NCBI RefSeq assembly: GCF_030812855.1 | Contig: NZ_JAUSTK010000008.1 | Coordinates: forward strand, 62,001-126,000 | Direction: 5' to 3' | Source of the DNA: Paenibacillus wynnii | Lineage (GTDB): Bacteria; Bacillota; Bacilli; Paenibacillales; Paenibacillaceae | Length of the DNA: 64,000 bases | Shown here: one piece after another, positions 1-8,550 of the stretch | Layout of the letters: the number at the start of each line of letters is the position of its first letter | Position numbering within the stretch: position 1 is the first letter of the stretch | Notes under the pieces: generated by a model | Seen by the model: the letters and a program-made list of their open reading frames with translations, nothing else | The model's database searches: none | Told to the model about the DNA's origin: nothing | Program-made: the position numbers and the translations under genes

Positions 1-1
1 A

Positions 2-1042
2 GATCCGACACGGCCGACCTCTGCGGCGATGAACCACGGCTGGAGCGAGAATGGCTACAATGATGTTGTTGATATCACGGGCTACAATTACGGGCACCGG
101 GATCATCTGGATATCAGGGATCATGAGCAGCATCCTGGCCGTCTGATGATCGGCACTGAATGTGCCAGTTATACGGTGACCCGGGGAATCTATGAGGATG
201 ATCCGGTACGAGGCTACTGCTCCGAATACGGCACGAACATTCCCTCATGGGGCTGCAGCCCGCAGCAGGCATGGAGTGTTATGGTGAATCACCGTTTTTT
301 GACGGGAGTCTTCATGTGGACCGGCTTCGATTACCGGGGGGAGCCGACTCCTTATCAGTGGCCTTGTGTGAACTCGCATTTTGGGCTGATGGATACCTGC
401 GGCTTCCCCAAAGACAGCTATTACTATATGCAGGCGGTATGGAAGGACGAGCCGATGGTTCATCTGCTGCCACATTGGAATTGGCCCGGGTCAGAAGGCA
501 AGCTGATTGAGGTGCGAGTGTTCTCTAACACGGATACGGTAGAGCTGATTCTGAATGGGAAGAGTCTGGGGCAGCAGGAGGTCGACCGGACCGGGTATTT
601 GTCCTGGCAGGTCATTTATGAGCCAGGGGAATTAAAAGCAGTAGGCAGAAGCGGCGGGCGGACGGTTGCCGAGAAGGCGGCAGTTACCGCAGGCCAGCCG
701 GTTCAGATCCGCTTGTACCCGGACCGGCTGGCGGGGAAAGCGGACGGCTCGGACACGATCCCAGTCCGGGTTGCCGTGCTGGACGGGCAGGGGCATGTCG
801 TTCCGGCGGCCGACAACGAGATCCGCTTTGAAGTGGTAGGCGCAGGCCAGCTTCTCGGCGTAGGCAACGGCAACCCGAGCAGCCATGAGCCGGATAAGTC
901 TGAGGTGCGCCGGGTATTTAACGGATGGTGCCTGGCGCTGATCCAGGCTTCCGCTGAAGCGGGTCCGATCACGGTGAGAGCCGTATCCACGGGCCTTGCC
1001 GCAGCAGAAGTGGTGCTGCAAACCTCTGAAGCAGCTATATAA
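2..1042 (+). CDS. GH2 beta-galactosidase, C-terminal part (cut by window start)
   Basis: The reading frame is open from base 2, so the N-terminal half lies outside the window; the ATG at 29 is internal. The visible 346 residues begin in the GH2 TIM barrel (DPTRPTSAA, then ITGYNYG). The nucleophile Glu is expected in LMIGTECAS, followed by FMWTGFDYRGEP. The C-terminal part is a beta-sandwich of the DUF4982/Ig-like kind that usually closes bacterial GH2 enzymes. It should release terminal beta-galactose from oligosaccharides. This fits the galactanase, GH35 enzyme and ABC transporter that follow. A strong terminator ends it. Other GH2 specificities cannot be excluded from a fragment. Confidence 0.85.
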   Translation, partial: DPTRPTSAAMNHGWSENGYNDVVDITGYNYGHRDHLDIRDHEQHPGRLMIGTECASYTVTRGIYEDDPVRGYCSEYGTNIPSWGCSPQQAWSVMVNHRFLTGVFMWTGFDYRGEPTPYQWPCVNSHFGLMDTCGFPKDSYYYMQAVWKDEPMVHLLPHWNWPGSEGKLIEVRVFSNTDTVELILNGKSLGQQEVDRTGYLSWQVIYEPGELKAVGRSGGRTVAEKAAVTAGQPVQIRLYPDRLAGKADGSDTIPVRVAVLDGQGHVVPAADNEIRFEVVGAGQLLGVGNGNPSSHEPDKSEVRRVFNGWCLALIQASAEAGPITVRAVSTGLAAAEVVLQTSEAAI

Positions 1043-1053
1043 GCGAGAGGCTT

Positions 1054-1080
1054 AGCGCCGGAAGAGATTCCGGCGCTTTT
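1054..1080 (+). terminator. Rho-independent terminator of the GH2 gene
   Basis: A perfect 10-bp GC-rich stem (AGCGCCGGAA paired with TTCCGGCGCT), a GAGA loop and TTTT lie directly after the stop codon. Confidence 0.85.
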
Positions 1081-1156
1081 ACCCCGACCTATTTATTTTT
1101 GGGCAGGGGAACGCTAATATAGACATACCGAAATTCAAACAGAGGATGTTTTCCGA

Positions 1157-2899
1157 ATGATGCCTAAACTGAAGAAATACATGCCCTTTACCTACAAAAT
1201 GATGATTCCCTACCTGCTGCTGGTGCTGCTGACCGATGTATTCATCGGCTACATCTCCTATTCCATGCTGACCGATTCCCGGACAGAAATGGCCGAGTCG
1301 AATATCCGAACGGGAATGGAGCAGGCAAGGAACAATATCCGCTACCAGATGGATGAGATTCAGCGTATGTCGGACAACCTGTTCGGGAGCCAGCCCTTTC
1401 AGCACGCGCTTGAACTGAAGGGGACGCCGTTTGAAATTTACCTGGTTATGCTCGATGAGATTGTTCCCCAGATTACCGCACCGCTGCAGTTGTTCGGAAA
1501 CAAAATACGCTTCATGCTCTATACCCCGAACAGTGACCTCAATATTATTTCCGGGGACAATCTGGATGAGCCGATCTATGACAGCGATTATTACATTCTG
1601 CCTTTTACGGACATCGAAGGTAGCGAGTGGTACCAGTCCCTCAAGGATTCGAAACGGGACAATCTCTGGCTGCAGATTGATACGGATCAGAAGCTAGGCA
1701 ACATTTCCCATGTCCGCAGATTGGTCAACTTCAGTGATTACAAAACGGTGATCGGCTATGTACGAATCACCGTGTCCTTGGAGGATCTCTTTGGTGGGTT
1801 TGACACTTTCCCCATAGAGGAGGGGATTGCCGTCCGGCTTGTGGAAGAGAACACCGGTGATGTCCTATTCCAGCGCGGCATGGCGAATTATGAGGATGGA
1901 GGCGAGAATTTTCTCAGTCTGCATGAAAAAATCCCCGACAGTAATTACGTGATTGAATCCCTGGTGCCCGATACGTATTTGACGAAGGATGCCGGCAAGC
2001 TAGGCCGCGTGATCTTTGCAGCATGTGCGCTCAGCTTTCTGGTGATGACCACTATCGGATATATGGTTGCAAGGCTTTCCGGGCGAAAAATGAGCCGAAT
2101 CGTAGGACTTGTCCGTTCTTTTCAGGAGGGGAACTTCCAGAAGCGGATACGCTTCTCCGGCAATGATGAATTTGTGCAGATTGCGGATTCGTTCAATGTA
2201 ATGGCCACCAACATCCAGGAGCTCATCAACAGCGTCTATGTGCAGGGGATTCAGAAGAAACAAGCCGAGCTAGAAGCACTGCAGGCGCAGATTAATCCGC
2301 ATTTCCTGTATAATACACTCTCAACGATAAGCAGTCTGGCAAATCTTGGGGAAATTAGCAAGGTCACAGAAATGGTGCAGGGACTCTCGCGATTCTATCG
2401 GCTGACGCTGAACCAGGGCAATGTGTATATCGAACTGCAGAAGGAGCTGGAGCAGGTCGCTACCTATCTTGAAATCCAGCGGGTCAAATATGCGGATTCG
2501 TTCAAGGTCTATGTCGATGTAGACCCGGAGATTATGCAAATGCAGGTGATCAAGCTGGTTCTGCAACCTTTTGTGGAGAATGTCTTCAAGCACGCGTGGT
2601 TTGGCGAGACCATCATCATCCGCCTGACGGGCCGGCGGGTGGGCAACAATATTGAGCTGAAAGTCATCGATAATGGAATTGGCATGCGTCCCGAAACCAT
2701 CAGTAATATGATGAAAGGGCCGAGTCAGGTCGGTGGCTACGGCGTTAAGAACGTGAATGAGCGGATCAAGCTCAGATATGGAGACGCCTACGGGGTCACC
2801 ATCGCCAGCATTTTTGGTGGGGGCACAACCGTTCAGCTTCTGCTTCCCGCAGGGCTTCAAGCCGGTGAGGAGGGGGAAGAAGGATCTGCTCCAATGTAA
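1157..2899 (+). CDS. YesM-type sensor histidine kinase
   Basis: 580 residues. A first membrane segment lies near residues 14-34, an extracellular sensor domain follows to about 285, and a second segment lies near 287-308. A HAMP linker comes next, then a His_kinase domain with the phospho-acceptor His382 in QINPHFLYNTL. The HATPase domain shows DNGIGM and GGYGVKNVNERI. AGAGGA precedes the ATG. It is paired with the AraC-type response regulator 36 bp downstream. In this family such pairs usually sense extracellular oligosaccharides and switch on the adjacent ABC transporter. Here the ligand is probably a galactan-derived sugar, which is inferred from the neighbours. Confidence 0.9.
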   Translation: MMPKLKKYMPFTYKMMIPYLLLVLLTDVFIGYISYSMLTDSRTEMAESNIRTGMEQARNNIRYQMDEIQRMSDNLFGSQPFQHALELKGTPFEIYLVMLDEIVPQITAPLQLFGNKIRFMLYTPNSDLNIISGDNLDEPIYDSDYYILPFTDIEGSEWYQSLKDSKRDNLWLQIDTDQKLGNISHVRRLVNFSDYKTVIGYVRITVSLEDLFGGFDTFPIEEGIAVRLVEENTGDVLFQRGMANYEDGGENFLSLHEKIPDSNYVIESLVPDTYLTKDAGKLGRVIFAACALSFLVMTTIGYMVARLSGRKMSRIVGLVRSFQEGNFQKRIRFSGNDEFVQIADSFNVMATNIQELINSVYVQGIQKKQAELEALQAQINPHFLYNTLSTISSLANLGEISKVTEMVQGLSRFYRLTLNQGNVYIELQKELEQVATYLEIQRVKYADSFKVYVDVDPEIMQMQVIKLVLQPFVENVFKHAWFGETIIIRLTGRRVGNNIELKVIDNGIGMRPETISNMMKGPSQVGGYGVKNVNERIKLRYGDAYGVTIASIFGGGTTVQLLLPAGLQAGEEGEEGSAPM

Positions 2900-2935
2900 G
2901 GATGTGATTCACAAACACAGGGGGTTCTTTTCGAT

Positions 2936-4507
2936 ATGAGCATCAATGTATTGCTGGTGGATGATGAAGCGGTGGATCTGGAGTGGTTGCGGCGCAGAGT
3001 ACTGGCCAGCGGACTGAATATAACAGTAGTGGGTACCGCGAGTAGCGGTTTCAATGCGCTTAAGGTCATGGAAGAAGAACGGGTGGATATTATTTTATCC
3101 GACATACGCATGCCAATCATGACTGGAACCGAGTTTGCGCGCAGGGCAAAGGCTGTGAATCCCAAGACCAAGATTGTATTCATCAGCGGTCATGAGGATT
3201 TCAGTTACGCCAAAGAGGCCATTGAGATCAACGCTTCGGGGTATTTGCTGAAGCCCGTTGAGGATAAGGATTTGTATGAGATGCTGGGTTCACTATGCGC
3301 CAAAATGGAACAGGAGAAAGAGCAGGACCGTTCCTTCATCGAAGCGCTGTCTCTTGTGAACAAGGAGCTCCTGCTGCGCTGGTTCGAGGAAGGAACGACT
3401 GATCCCGCAGAGCCGCATCTGCGAAGCCTTCTGACTTCACTGTTACAGAAGGGCTCTGCGGCTGCGATTGTGGAAATCGATGACCTGGAATGGAAAATGC
3501 GTGATTTGCCTGAAGAGGAAGTGCGCAATCGTACGCGGCAAGTTACTGAAATGATTAAAGCCTTTGTGGAGGAGGCTAAGCTGGGCACGCTCCTTGCTGT
3601 TCATCATACCCGTTGTGTCATTCTGGCCGCTCTCTCGCAGGAGAGTTTCCTGCATCAACTGGAGGAGCTTGTCGGAAAAATAGCAAAGAAGTCAAAATAT
3701 ACAGTGACTGTAGGTGTCGGCCGTTACGCCCAGGAGGAGACAGGGCTGCATGAATCCTACCAGCAGGCGCAGGCTGCGCTCAGCGCCAAGTGGCTGCTGG
3801 GTAAGAACCGCCTGATCCGTGATACAACAGAGTCGTCGCCGCGAGGAACACCGGGGGCATCCCTTGAACATACCGTTGACCGGCTGTTGGAGGCCATTAT
3901 CCAATATGATCTGGTGGCGATTGATGATCATCTGCTGGAGTTGTTCACGAAGGATCTGCCGGCTGCCGGCAAAAAGGATGTCTACGGGCTGATTATCCGC
4001 ATCACCTCCAAGCTCCATGCGGATCTTCAGCAGCAGAACGAGAATCTGTATGAGCTCTTGCAGTGGGAATCGCATCAGCCGGATATCCTGTTTCAGTTCG
4101 AGACCATTCACGACATCCTGTCCTGGTTGAGACGGCGATTCTTTGAGCTGTCGGAGCAGCTGTACGTGAAACGGCAGCGCCAGAAGCGTAAGCTGATCGA
4201 TGAGATCATGCACTATGTGGAAGAGAATCTGGAGAAGAAGATTACCTTGAAAGAGGTTGCCGCACATTTCGACTTTACACCCAATTATCTGGGCTACCTG
4301 TTCAAGGAAGAATACGGGCTGCCATTCAGCGAATATGTCAATGAGCGCAAGACGAACCGCATAACCGAGCTGTTGAGCGATCCGACCCTTAAGATCTATG
4401 AAATTGCCGATCGCATGGGCTACAAGAACATCATATACTTCAACCGGCAATTTAAGCAGACGACAGGAATGACACCCGGAGAGTACCGCAAAAAGAATAA
4501 AATCTAG
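2936..4507 (+). CDS. YesN-type response regulator with AraC DNA-binding domain
   Basis: 523 residues. The N-terminal receiver domain has acidic residues in LLVDDE and the phospho-acceptor Asp56 in LSDIRMP. A long middle region (about 130-410) is typical of YesN proteins. The C-terminal AraC domain (about 420-520) carries two helix-turn-helices and ends in the signature YFNRQFKQTTGMTPGEYR. It is the partner of the kinase upstream. The likely targets are the transporter promoter at 4600-4655 and the galactanase promoter at 8408-8463, which share a box with identical spacing. Confidence 0.9.
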   Translation: MSINVLLVDDEAVDLEWLRRRVLASGLNITVVGTASSGFNALKVMEEERVDIILSDIRMPIMTGTEFARRAKAVNPKTKIVFISGHEDFSYAKEAIEINASGYLLKPVEDKDLYEMLGSLCAKMEQEKEQDRSFIEALSLVNKELLLRWFEEGTTDPAEPHLRSLLTSLLQKGSAAAIVEIDDLEWKMRDLPEEEVRNRTRQVTEMIKAFVEEAKLGTLLAVHHTRCVILAALSQESFLHQLEELVGKIAKKSKYTVTVGVGRYAQEETGLHESYQQAQAALSAKWLLGKNRLIRDTTESSPRGTPGASLEHTVDRLLEAIIQYDLVAIDDHLLELFTKDLPAAGKKDVYGLIIRITSKLHADLQQQNENLYELLQWESHQPDILFQFETIHDILSWLRRRFFELSEQLYVKRQRQKRKLIDEIMHYVEENLEKKITLKEVAAHFDFTPNYLGYLFKEEYGLPFSEYVNERKTNRITELLSDPTLKIYEIADRMGYKNIIYFNRQFKQTTGMTPGEYRKKNKI

Positions 4508-4522
4508 CCCTTTTTTCGTGTT

Positions 4523-4558
4523 GCCCCGGCCGTTTTTAGACCGCGGGCGATTTTTTTT
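4523..4558 (+). terminator. Terminator after the response regulator
   Basis: GCCCCGG pairs with CCGCGGGC (one bulged C) around an A/T-rich loop, followed by eight Ts. Confidence 0.7.
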
Positions 4559-4599
4559 GAATAGAGGACACAGCATATGTTTTAACCGATCGTTGAAAA

Positions 4600-4655
4600 A
4601 GTATTAGTTTTAGTTGTTAGGCTTAATCCCCTCCAGGGAAGCGCTTCTTTATAAT
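4600..4655 (+). promoter_or_regulatory. Activator-type promoter of the sugar transporter operon
   Basis: A 19-bp box AGTATTAGTTTTAGTTGTT (4600-4618) is followed after 31 bp by TATAAT (4650-4655). No good -35 hexamer is present, as expected for an activator-dependent promoter. The box sits at about -62 to -44. A palindrome GAAGCGCTTC (4638-4647), resembling a CcpA cre site, abuts the -10. The box recurs in front of the GH53 gene with the same 31-bp spacing. Confidence 0.6.
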
Positions 4656-4695
4656 AAAGCTATAGAGAAATCGTGACAAGGAAAGGGGATTTGAG

Positions 4696-5622
4696 ATGAA
4701 ACTGAAACAACATGGATTCTGGGATGATGTCAAGAAGTATAGATCTTTGCTCCTGATGCTGACTCCTGCGATATTGTTTTTCCTGTTGTTCGCGTACGTG
4801 CCCATGGCGGGAATTGTACTAGCGTTTAAACAATTCAATTACACCGGGGGTATCTTCGGAAGCCCATGGAATGGACTGGACAACTTCAAGTTCTTCTTTG
4901 GTTCAGGTGACGCTTGGCGTGTAACACGAAATACGGCGCTGTACAATATTGCATTTATCGTTGTGAACAACTGCCTTCAGATTTTTGCAGCCATTATGCT
5001 CTTTGAAGTTGCGGGTAAATGGTTCCGGAAGCTGACGCAAACCGTATTGTTCCTGCCTTACTTTATTTCCTGGGTTGTCGTTGGAGCCATTGCCTATAAC
5101 CTGTTCAACTTCGACGTAGGTACCATTAACGTATTGCTGAAGGGACTCGGCATGCAGCCGATCGATATTTACAACACCGCCTCTTACTGGCCGGTCATCC
5201 TCGTAGTTGTATCCGCCTGGAAGACACTGGGCTACGGGTCGATCATGTATCTGGCAGCAATCACAAGTATTGATACGGAGATGTATGAAGCGGCCGAAAT
5301 TGACGGAGCGAATATCTTCCAGCGTATTATGAAGATTACGATTCCGAACTTGATGCCAACCGTAATTATTCTGGTCCTGCTGGCCATCGGCAATATCTTC
5401 CGCGGAGATTTCGGAATGTTCTACAACATGGTCGGCAACAACGGCTTGCTGTTCTCGTCCACCGATGTTATCGACACCTTCGTGTTCCGCTCGCTGACCA
5501 CTTCGAATGAAATCGGTATGTCTGCTGCGGCCGGCTTCTATCAATCATTGCTGGGTTTTGTGACCATCATGCTCGCTAACTATGCCGTACGTAAATATGA
5601 TAAAGATCGTGCTCTATTCTAG
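4696..5622 (+). CDS. Sugar ABC transporter permease, LplB type
   Basis: 308 residues with about six membrane segments. The cytoplasmic EAA loop reads EAAEIDGANIFQRIMKITIP, the contact site for the ATPase. It forms the channel with the second permease 17 bp downstream; the operon also encodes the binding protein. No ATPase gene is present, which is usual in this group, where a shared MsmX-type ATPase serves several importers. The substrate is inferred to be galacto-oligosaccharide from the neighbouring galactanase and beta-galactosidases. Confidence 0.9.
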   Translation: MKLKQHGFWDDVKKYRSLLLMLTPAILFFLLFAYVPMAGIVLAFKQFNYTGGIFGSPWNGLDNFKFFFGSGDAWRVTRNTALYNIAFIVVNNCLQIFAAIMLFEVAGKWFRKLTQTVLFLPYFISWVVVGAIAYNLFNFDVGTINVLLKGLGMQPIDIYNTASYWPVILVVVSAWKTLGYGSIMYLAAITSIDTEMYEAAEIDGANIFQRIMKITIPNLMPTVIILVLLAIGNIFRGDFGMFYNMVGNNGLLFSSTDVIDTFVFRSLTTSNEIGMSAAAGFYQSLLGFVTIMLANYAVRKYDKDRALF

Positions 5623-5639
5623 GAAAAGGAGGTAATGCC

Positions 5640-6569
5640 ATGAGTTCAACTACTGCAAATATCCAAACCACGGAGGTGCGCCGCAAGCGCGGCAACACAG
5701 ACCGGCTCGTACTGTCGATCATCGGATACTTGACACTTACGCTGCTCGCCGTATTCTGCATCATTCCTTTCATTTTGGTGGTGTCCTCCTCTCTGAGCGA
5801 GGAGAGCACCATTATCGAGAAAGGGTTCCAGCTCATCCCGTCAAACTTTTCCACGGAAGCCTACAGCTTGCTGTTCAAATTTCCGGCTGAGATGCTTAGA
5901 GCTTACGGTGTGACGATCTCCGTTACCTTAATCGGCACTGTGGTAGGATTGTTTCTGACCTCCATGACGGCTTACGTGTTGTCCCGGAGAGATTTTAAAT
6001 GGCGCGGCCGCTTCTCGTTTTTCTTCTTCTTCACTACCTTGTTCAGCGGTGGTCTGGTGCCTTGGTATCTGATGATCATCAACTACCTGCATCTCAAAGA
6101 CACGTTATTGGTGCTGATTCTGCCGATGCTGATGAATGTGTTCTATATTATCGTCATGAAGTCGTTCATGAGCAGCATCCCGGATGCGATTACAGAATCC
6201 GCAAAGATTGACGGAGCAGGTGACTTCCGGATCTTCATGCAGTTGATTGTGCCTTTGTCCAAGCCAGCTCTGGCTACCATCGGCCTGTTCATTGCGCTAG
6301 CCTATTGGAATGACTGGTATAATGCATTGCTCTTTATTTCCAAGTCCGAGCTCATGCCGCTTCAGTATTATCTGTACAAAATGCTTGGCAATATGGATGG
6401 AATGCGCAAGGCGATGATGGCTTCAGGCGCGGTTGTAAATACCAATATCCCTACCGAAAGCCTGAAGATGGCAATGACGGTTGTGGCTACAGGGCCGATC
6501 CTGCTTGCTTATCCGTTCATTCAGAAATATTTTGTGCAAGGTTTGACGATCGGCGCAGTCAAAGGATAG
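5640..6569 (+). CDS. Sugar ABC transporter permease, YtcP type
   Basis: 309 residues, the second channel subunit. A short polar N-terminus precedes the first membrane helix near 28-50. The EAA loop reads ESAKIDGAGDFRIFMQLIVP. The ATG follows AAAGGAGGT at good spacing. It closely resembles the permease at 38000-38941, so the two transporters in this window are paralogous. Confidence 0.9.
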   Translation: MSSTTANIQTTEVRRKRGNTDRLVLSIIGYLTLTLLAVFCIIPFILVVSSSLSEESTIIEKGFQLIPSNFSTEAYSLLFKFPAEMLRAYGVTISVTLIGTVVGLFLTSMTAYVLSRRDFKWRGRFSFFFFFTTLFSGGLVPWYLMIINYLHLKDTLLVLILPMLMNVFYIIVMKSFMSSIPDAITESAKIDGAGDFRIFMQLIVPLSKPALATIGLFIALAYWNDWYNALLFISKSELMPLQYYLYKMLGNMDGMRKAMMASGAVVNTNIPTESLKMAMTVVATGPILLAYPFIQKYFVQGLTIGAVKG

Positions 6570-6635
6570 TCTCAGGGCAACCTGATTATCAATAAATAAC
6601 TTAACCAACTATTCGATTAGGGGGAAACATCAGTC

Positions 6636-8216
6636 ATGATAAACAAAAAAAAGAAACTAACAGTGACGTTGGCAACGATGATGACACTAGGCACCATTCT
6701 TAGTGCATGCGGCGGCAACAACAACACCAATACAGCTGCGGAAGCAACGAATTCCAGCGCAACCGCTACAGAGGGAGCAGCTACGAATTCCGGTGCTCCT
6801 GACACTTCCAAAGAGGTTAAGCTGAAAATGATAATGGTTGGCAGCCAGCCTGCCGACTACGATAAGGTGTTCGGCGAGTTGAACACTAAATTGAAGGAAA
6901 AAATCAATGCTACAGTGGAAACGGAATTCCTGGACTGGTCGGACTGGACTCAGAAGTACCCGCTAAAATTTGCAGCCAATGAGGATTTCGACCTTGTGTA
7001 TACTGCGAATTGGGCCTTCTATAACGATCAGGCGCTTAAAGGCGGATTCCTGGAACTAACAGAGGATATGTTGTCCAAGTACATGCCGCAAACCTGGGAA
7101 GCCATGCCTAAAGTTAACTGGGATCAAGCAAAAGTGGATGGCAAGCTCTACATGGTTCCGAACAACAATGTTGAGGTTACAGACAAGGTTGTGTTGTACC
7201 GTGAAGACTTACGCAAGAAATACAATCTTCCAGAAATTAATAGTCGTGAATCCTACGCCAATTACTTAAAAGCGGTTGCTAAGGATGAAAAAGGGATGAC
7301 CGCTTATGGGGCCAAACCTGCCGATGGCTGGAAATTTCATGAGCTAGACCAAACCCTGCTGGAGCAGAATAACAACTTTAATCTAGTCGATGCCAACTTG
7401 CTGCCGCTAGCTTACAAGCTGGACGATGCTTCCGGTAAAGTATTCAACATCTATGACACTCCTGAATTTACAGACTTGCTTAAATACTATAAAGATCTGG
7501 CCGACAATGGCGCATGGTCCAAAAACGTAGTCAGCAACAAAAATGATGTATGGCAGGATCTAAAAGCAGAAAAGGTTTCCTCTTATGCCCATAATCTAGG
7601 AACTGTAGCAGCTAACCTCGCCGAAATGCGCCGCGACAAACCGGGTGTAGAGTTGGGCATTGCCGACCTTACTCCGGACAAGAAGAAGATTGCTGCCATT
7701 TCAACTCAGAACGGTATGTCTATCCATGCAACCTCGAAAAATGCAGAACGTTCCCTGATGCTGATCGATCTGCTGCAGAATGACAAGGAAATTCACGATT
7801 TGACGATGTACGGAATATCCGGAACCCATTATATTCCGGAAGGTGATGACAAGTTCACTGCAGGTCCTGCAGCCGCTAATTACACCGGCTTCTCGAACTG
7901 GGGCTGGAACTCTCCTCTAAACCGTCAAGATGCGGCTTATCCGGTGGAAGCAGACGATATGTTCAACAGCTGGCAGTCTAGCATTTACCACTTCCCGCTG
8001 GAAACCTTTGTCTTTGACTCCACTCCGGTGAAGAATGAGGTGGCTAATATTGGTAACGTAATGCTGCGTTACGCCATTCCACTAGAATATGGTTTGATCG
8101 GTGATCTCGCTAAGGGTCAGGCTGACCTGATCAAACAGCTGAAATCGGCTGGTATTGACAAGGTTCAGACTGAAATGCAAACCCAAATTGATGCCTTCCT
8201 GGCTGCTCAAAAATAA
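6636..8216 (+). CDS. Extracellular sugar-binding lipoprotein of the ABC transporter
   Basis: 526 residues. A lysine-rich start and hydrophobic segment lead to the lipobox LSAC, so the mature protein is lipid-anchored outside the membrane. A low-complexity Asn/Thr/Ala linker follows, then the solute-binding fold of the LplA/YtcQ kind (family 1). It should capture oligosaccharides for the two permeases upstream. Local composition is ordinary and the gene ends in a clear terminator. The paralogue is at 39017-40591. Confidence 0.9.
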   Translation: MINKKKKLTVTLATMMTLGTILSACGGNNNTNTAAEATNSSATATEGAATNSGAPDTSKEVKLKMIMVGSQPADYDKVFGELNTKLKEKINATVETEFLDWSDWTQKYPLKFAANEDFDLVYTANWAFYNDQALKGGFLELTEDMLSKYMPQTWEAMPKVNWDQAKVDGKLYMVPNNNVEVTDKVVLYREDLRKKYNLPEINSRESYANYLKAVAKDEKGMTAYGAKPADGWKFHELDQTLLEQNNNFNLVDANLLPLAYKLDDASGKVFNIYDTPEFTDLLKYYKDLADNGAWSKNVVSNKNDVWQDLKAEKVSSYAHNLGTVAANLAEMRRDKPGVELGIADLTPDKKKIAAISTQNGMSIHATSKNAERSLMLIDLLQNDKEIHDLTMYGISGTHYIPEGDDKFTAGPAAANYTGFSNWGWNSPLNRQDAAYPVEADDMFNSWQSSIYHFPLETFVFDSTPVKNEVANIGNVMLRYAIPLEYGLIGDLAKGQADLIKQLKSAGIDKVQTEMQTQIDAFLAAQK

Positions 8217-8261
8217 TAGCTGACAGAAAGCAAAGTTGGTCCATGGTAATTGAACCTACAA

Positions 8262-8325
8262 AAGAAGCCTCTCCTATTAAATGGTTGTGTGGTAACTCCA
8301 TTTTATCAAGGGGAGGTTTCTTTTT
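8262..8325 (+). terminator. Terminator of the transporter operon
   Basis: AGAAGCCTCTCC pairs with GGGGAGGTTTCT (G-U and near pairs) around a long loop, followed by TTTTT. Confidence 0.7.
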
Positions 8326-8407
8326 GATTTAAGCGGAGAGGACGGAGCGTCTTTACCAAGGTTAACGTTGATCCTACATAATCCTTTTTATTTCAAATCG
8401 TAGATTT

Positions 8408-8463
8408 AGTATTACTTTTAGTTGTTTGCCTTTATTATGGCGCTTCAGAATTCTATATATAAT
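8408..8463 (+). promoter_or_regulatory. Promoter of the galactanase gene with shared activator box
   Basis: AGTATTACTTTTAGTTGTT (8408-8426) differs at one base from the box at 4600-4618. It lies exactly 31 bp before TATAAT (8458-8463), as in the transporter promoter. The -35 region is poor. The apparent open frame starting at 8422 begins inside this promoter and is not a real start. Confidence 0.65.
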
Positions 8464-8482
8464 GAGTACACCAAGGGCTTAA

Positions 8483-8496
8483 TGAAAGCGCTTAAT
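8483..8496. promoter_or_regulatory. Probable CcpA cre site downstream of the galactanase promoter
   Basis: TGAAAGCGCTTAAT matches the cre consensus TGWAANCGNTNWCA at all but the last two bases. It starts about 20 bp after the -10, a position where bound CcpA blocks transcription. This would add carbon catabolite repression to the inducible control. Confidence 0.55.
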
Positions 8497-8550
8497 GAAG
8501 TGGAAAGAGTAAGACCCAAGTTTTACGATATTAAATATGGAGGTTGTAAA

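Noticed and set aside
3692..4576. Minus-strand open frame of 294 codons
   Set aside because: It lies opposite the response regulator gene, which has full domain support. The minus product has no recognisable motif and no ribosome-binding site.
4903..5544. Minus-strand open frame of 213 codons
   Set aside because: Shadow of the permease gene; its product is not membrane-like and shows no family motif.
8422..8550. N-terminal extension of the galactanase
   Set aside because: The extension begins within the predicted promoter (-10 at 8458), and the ATG at 8551 has the ribosome-binding site and signal peptide.
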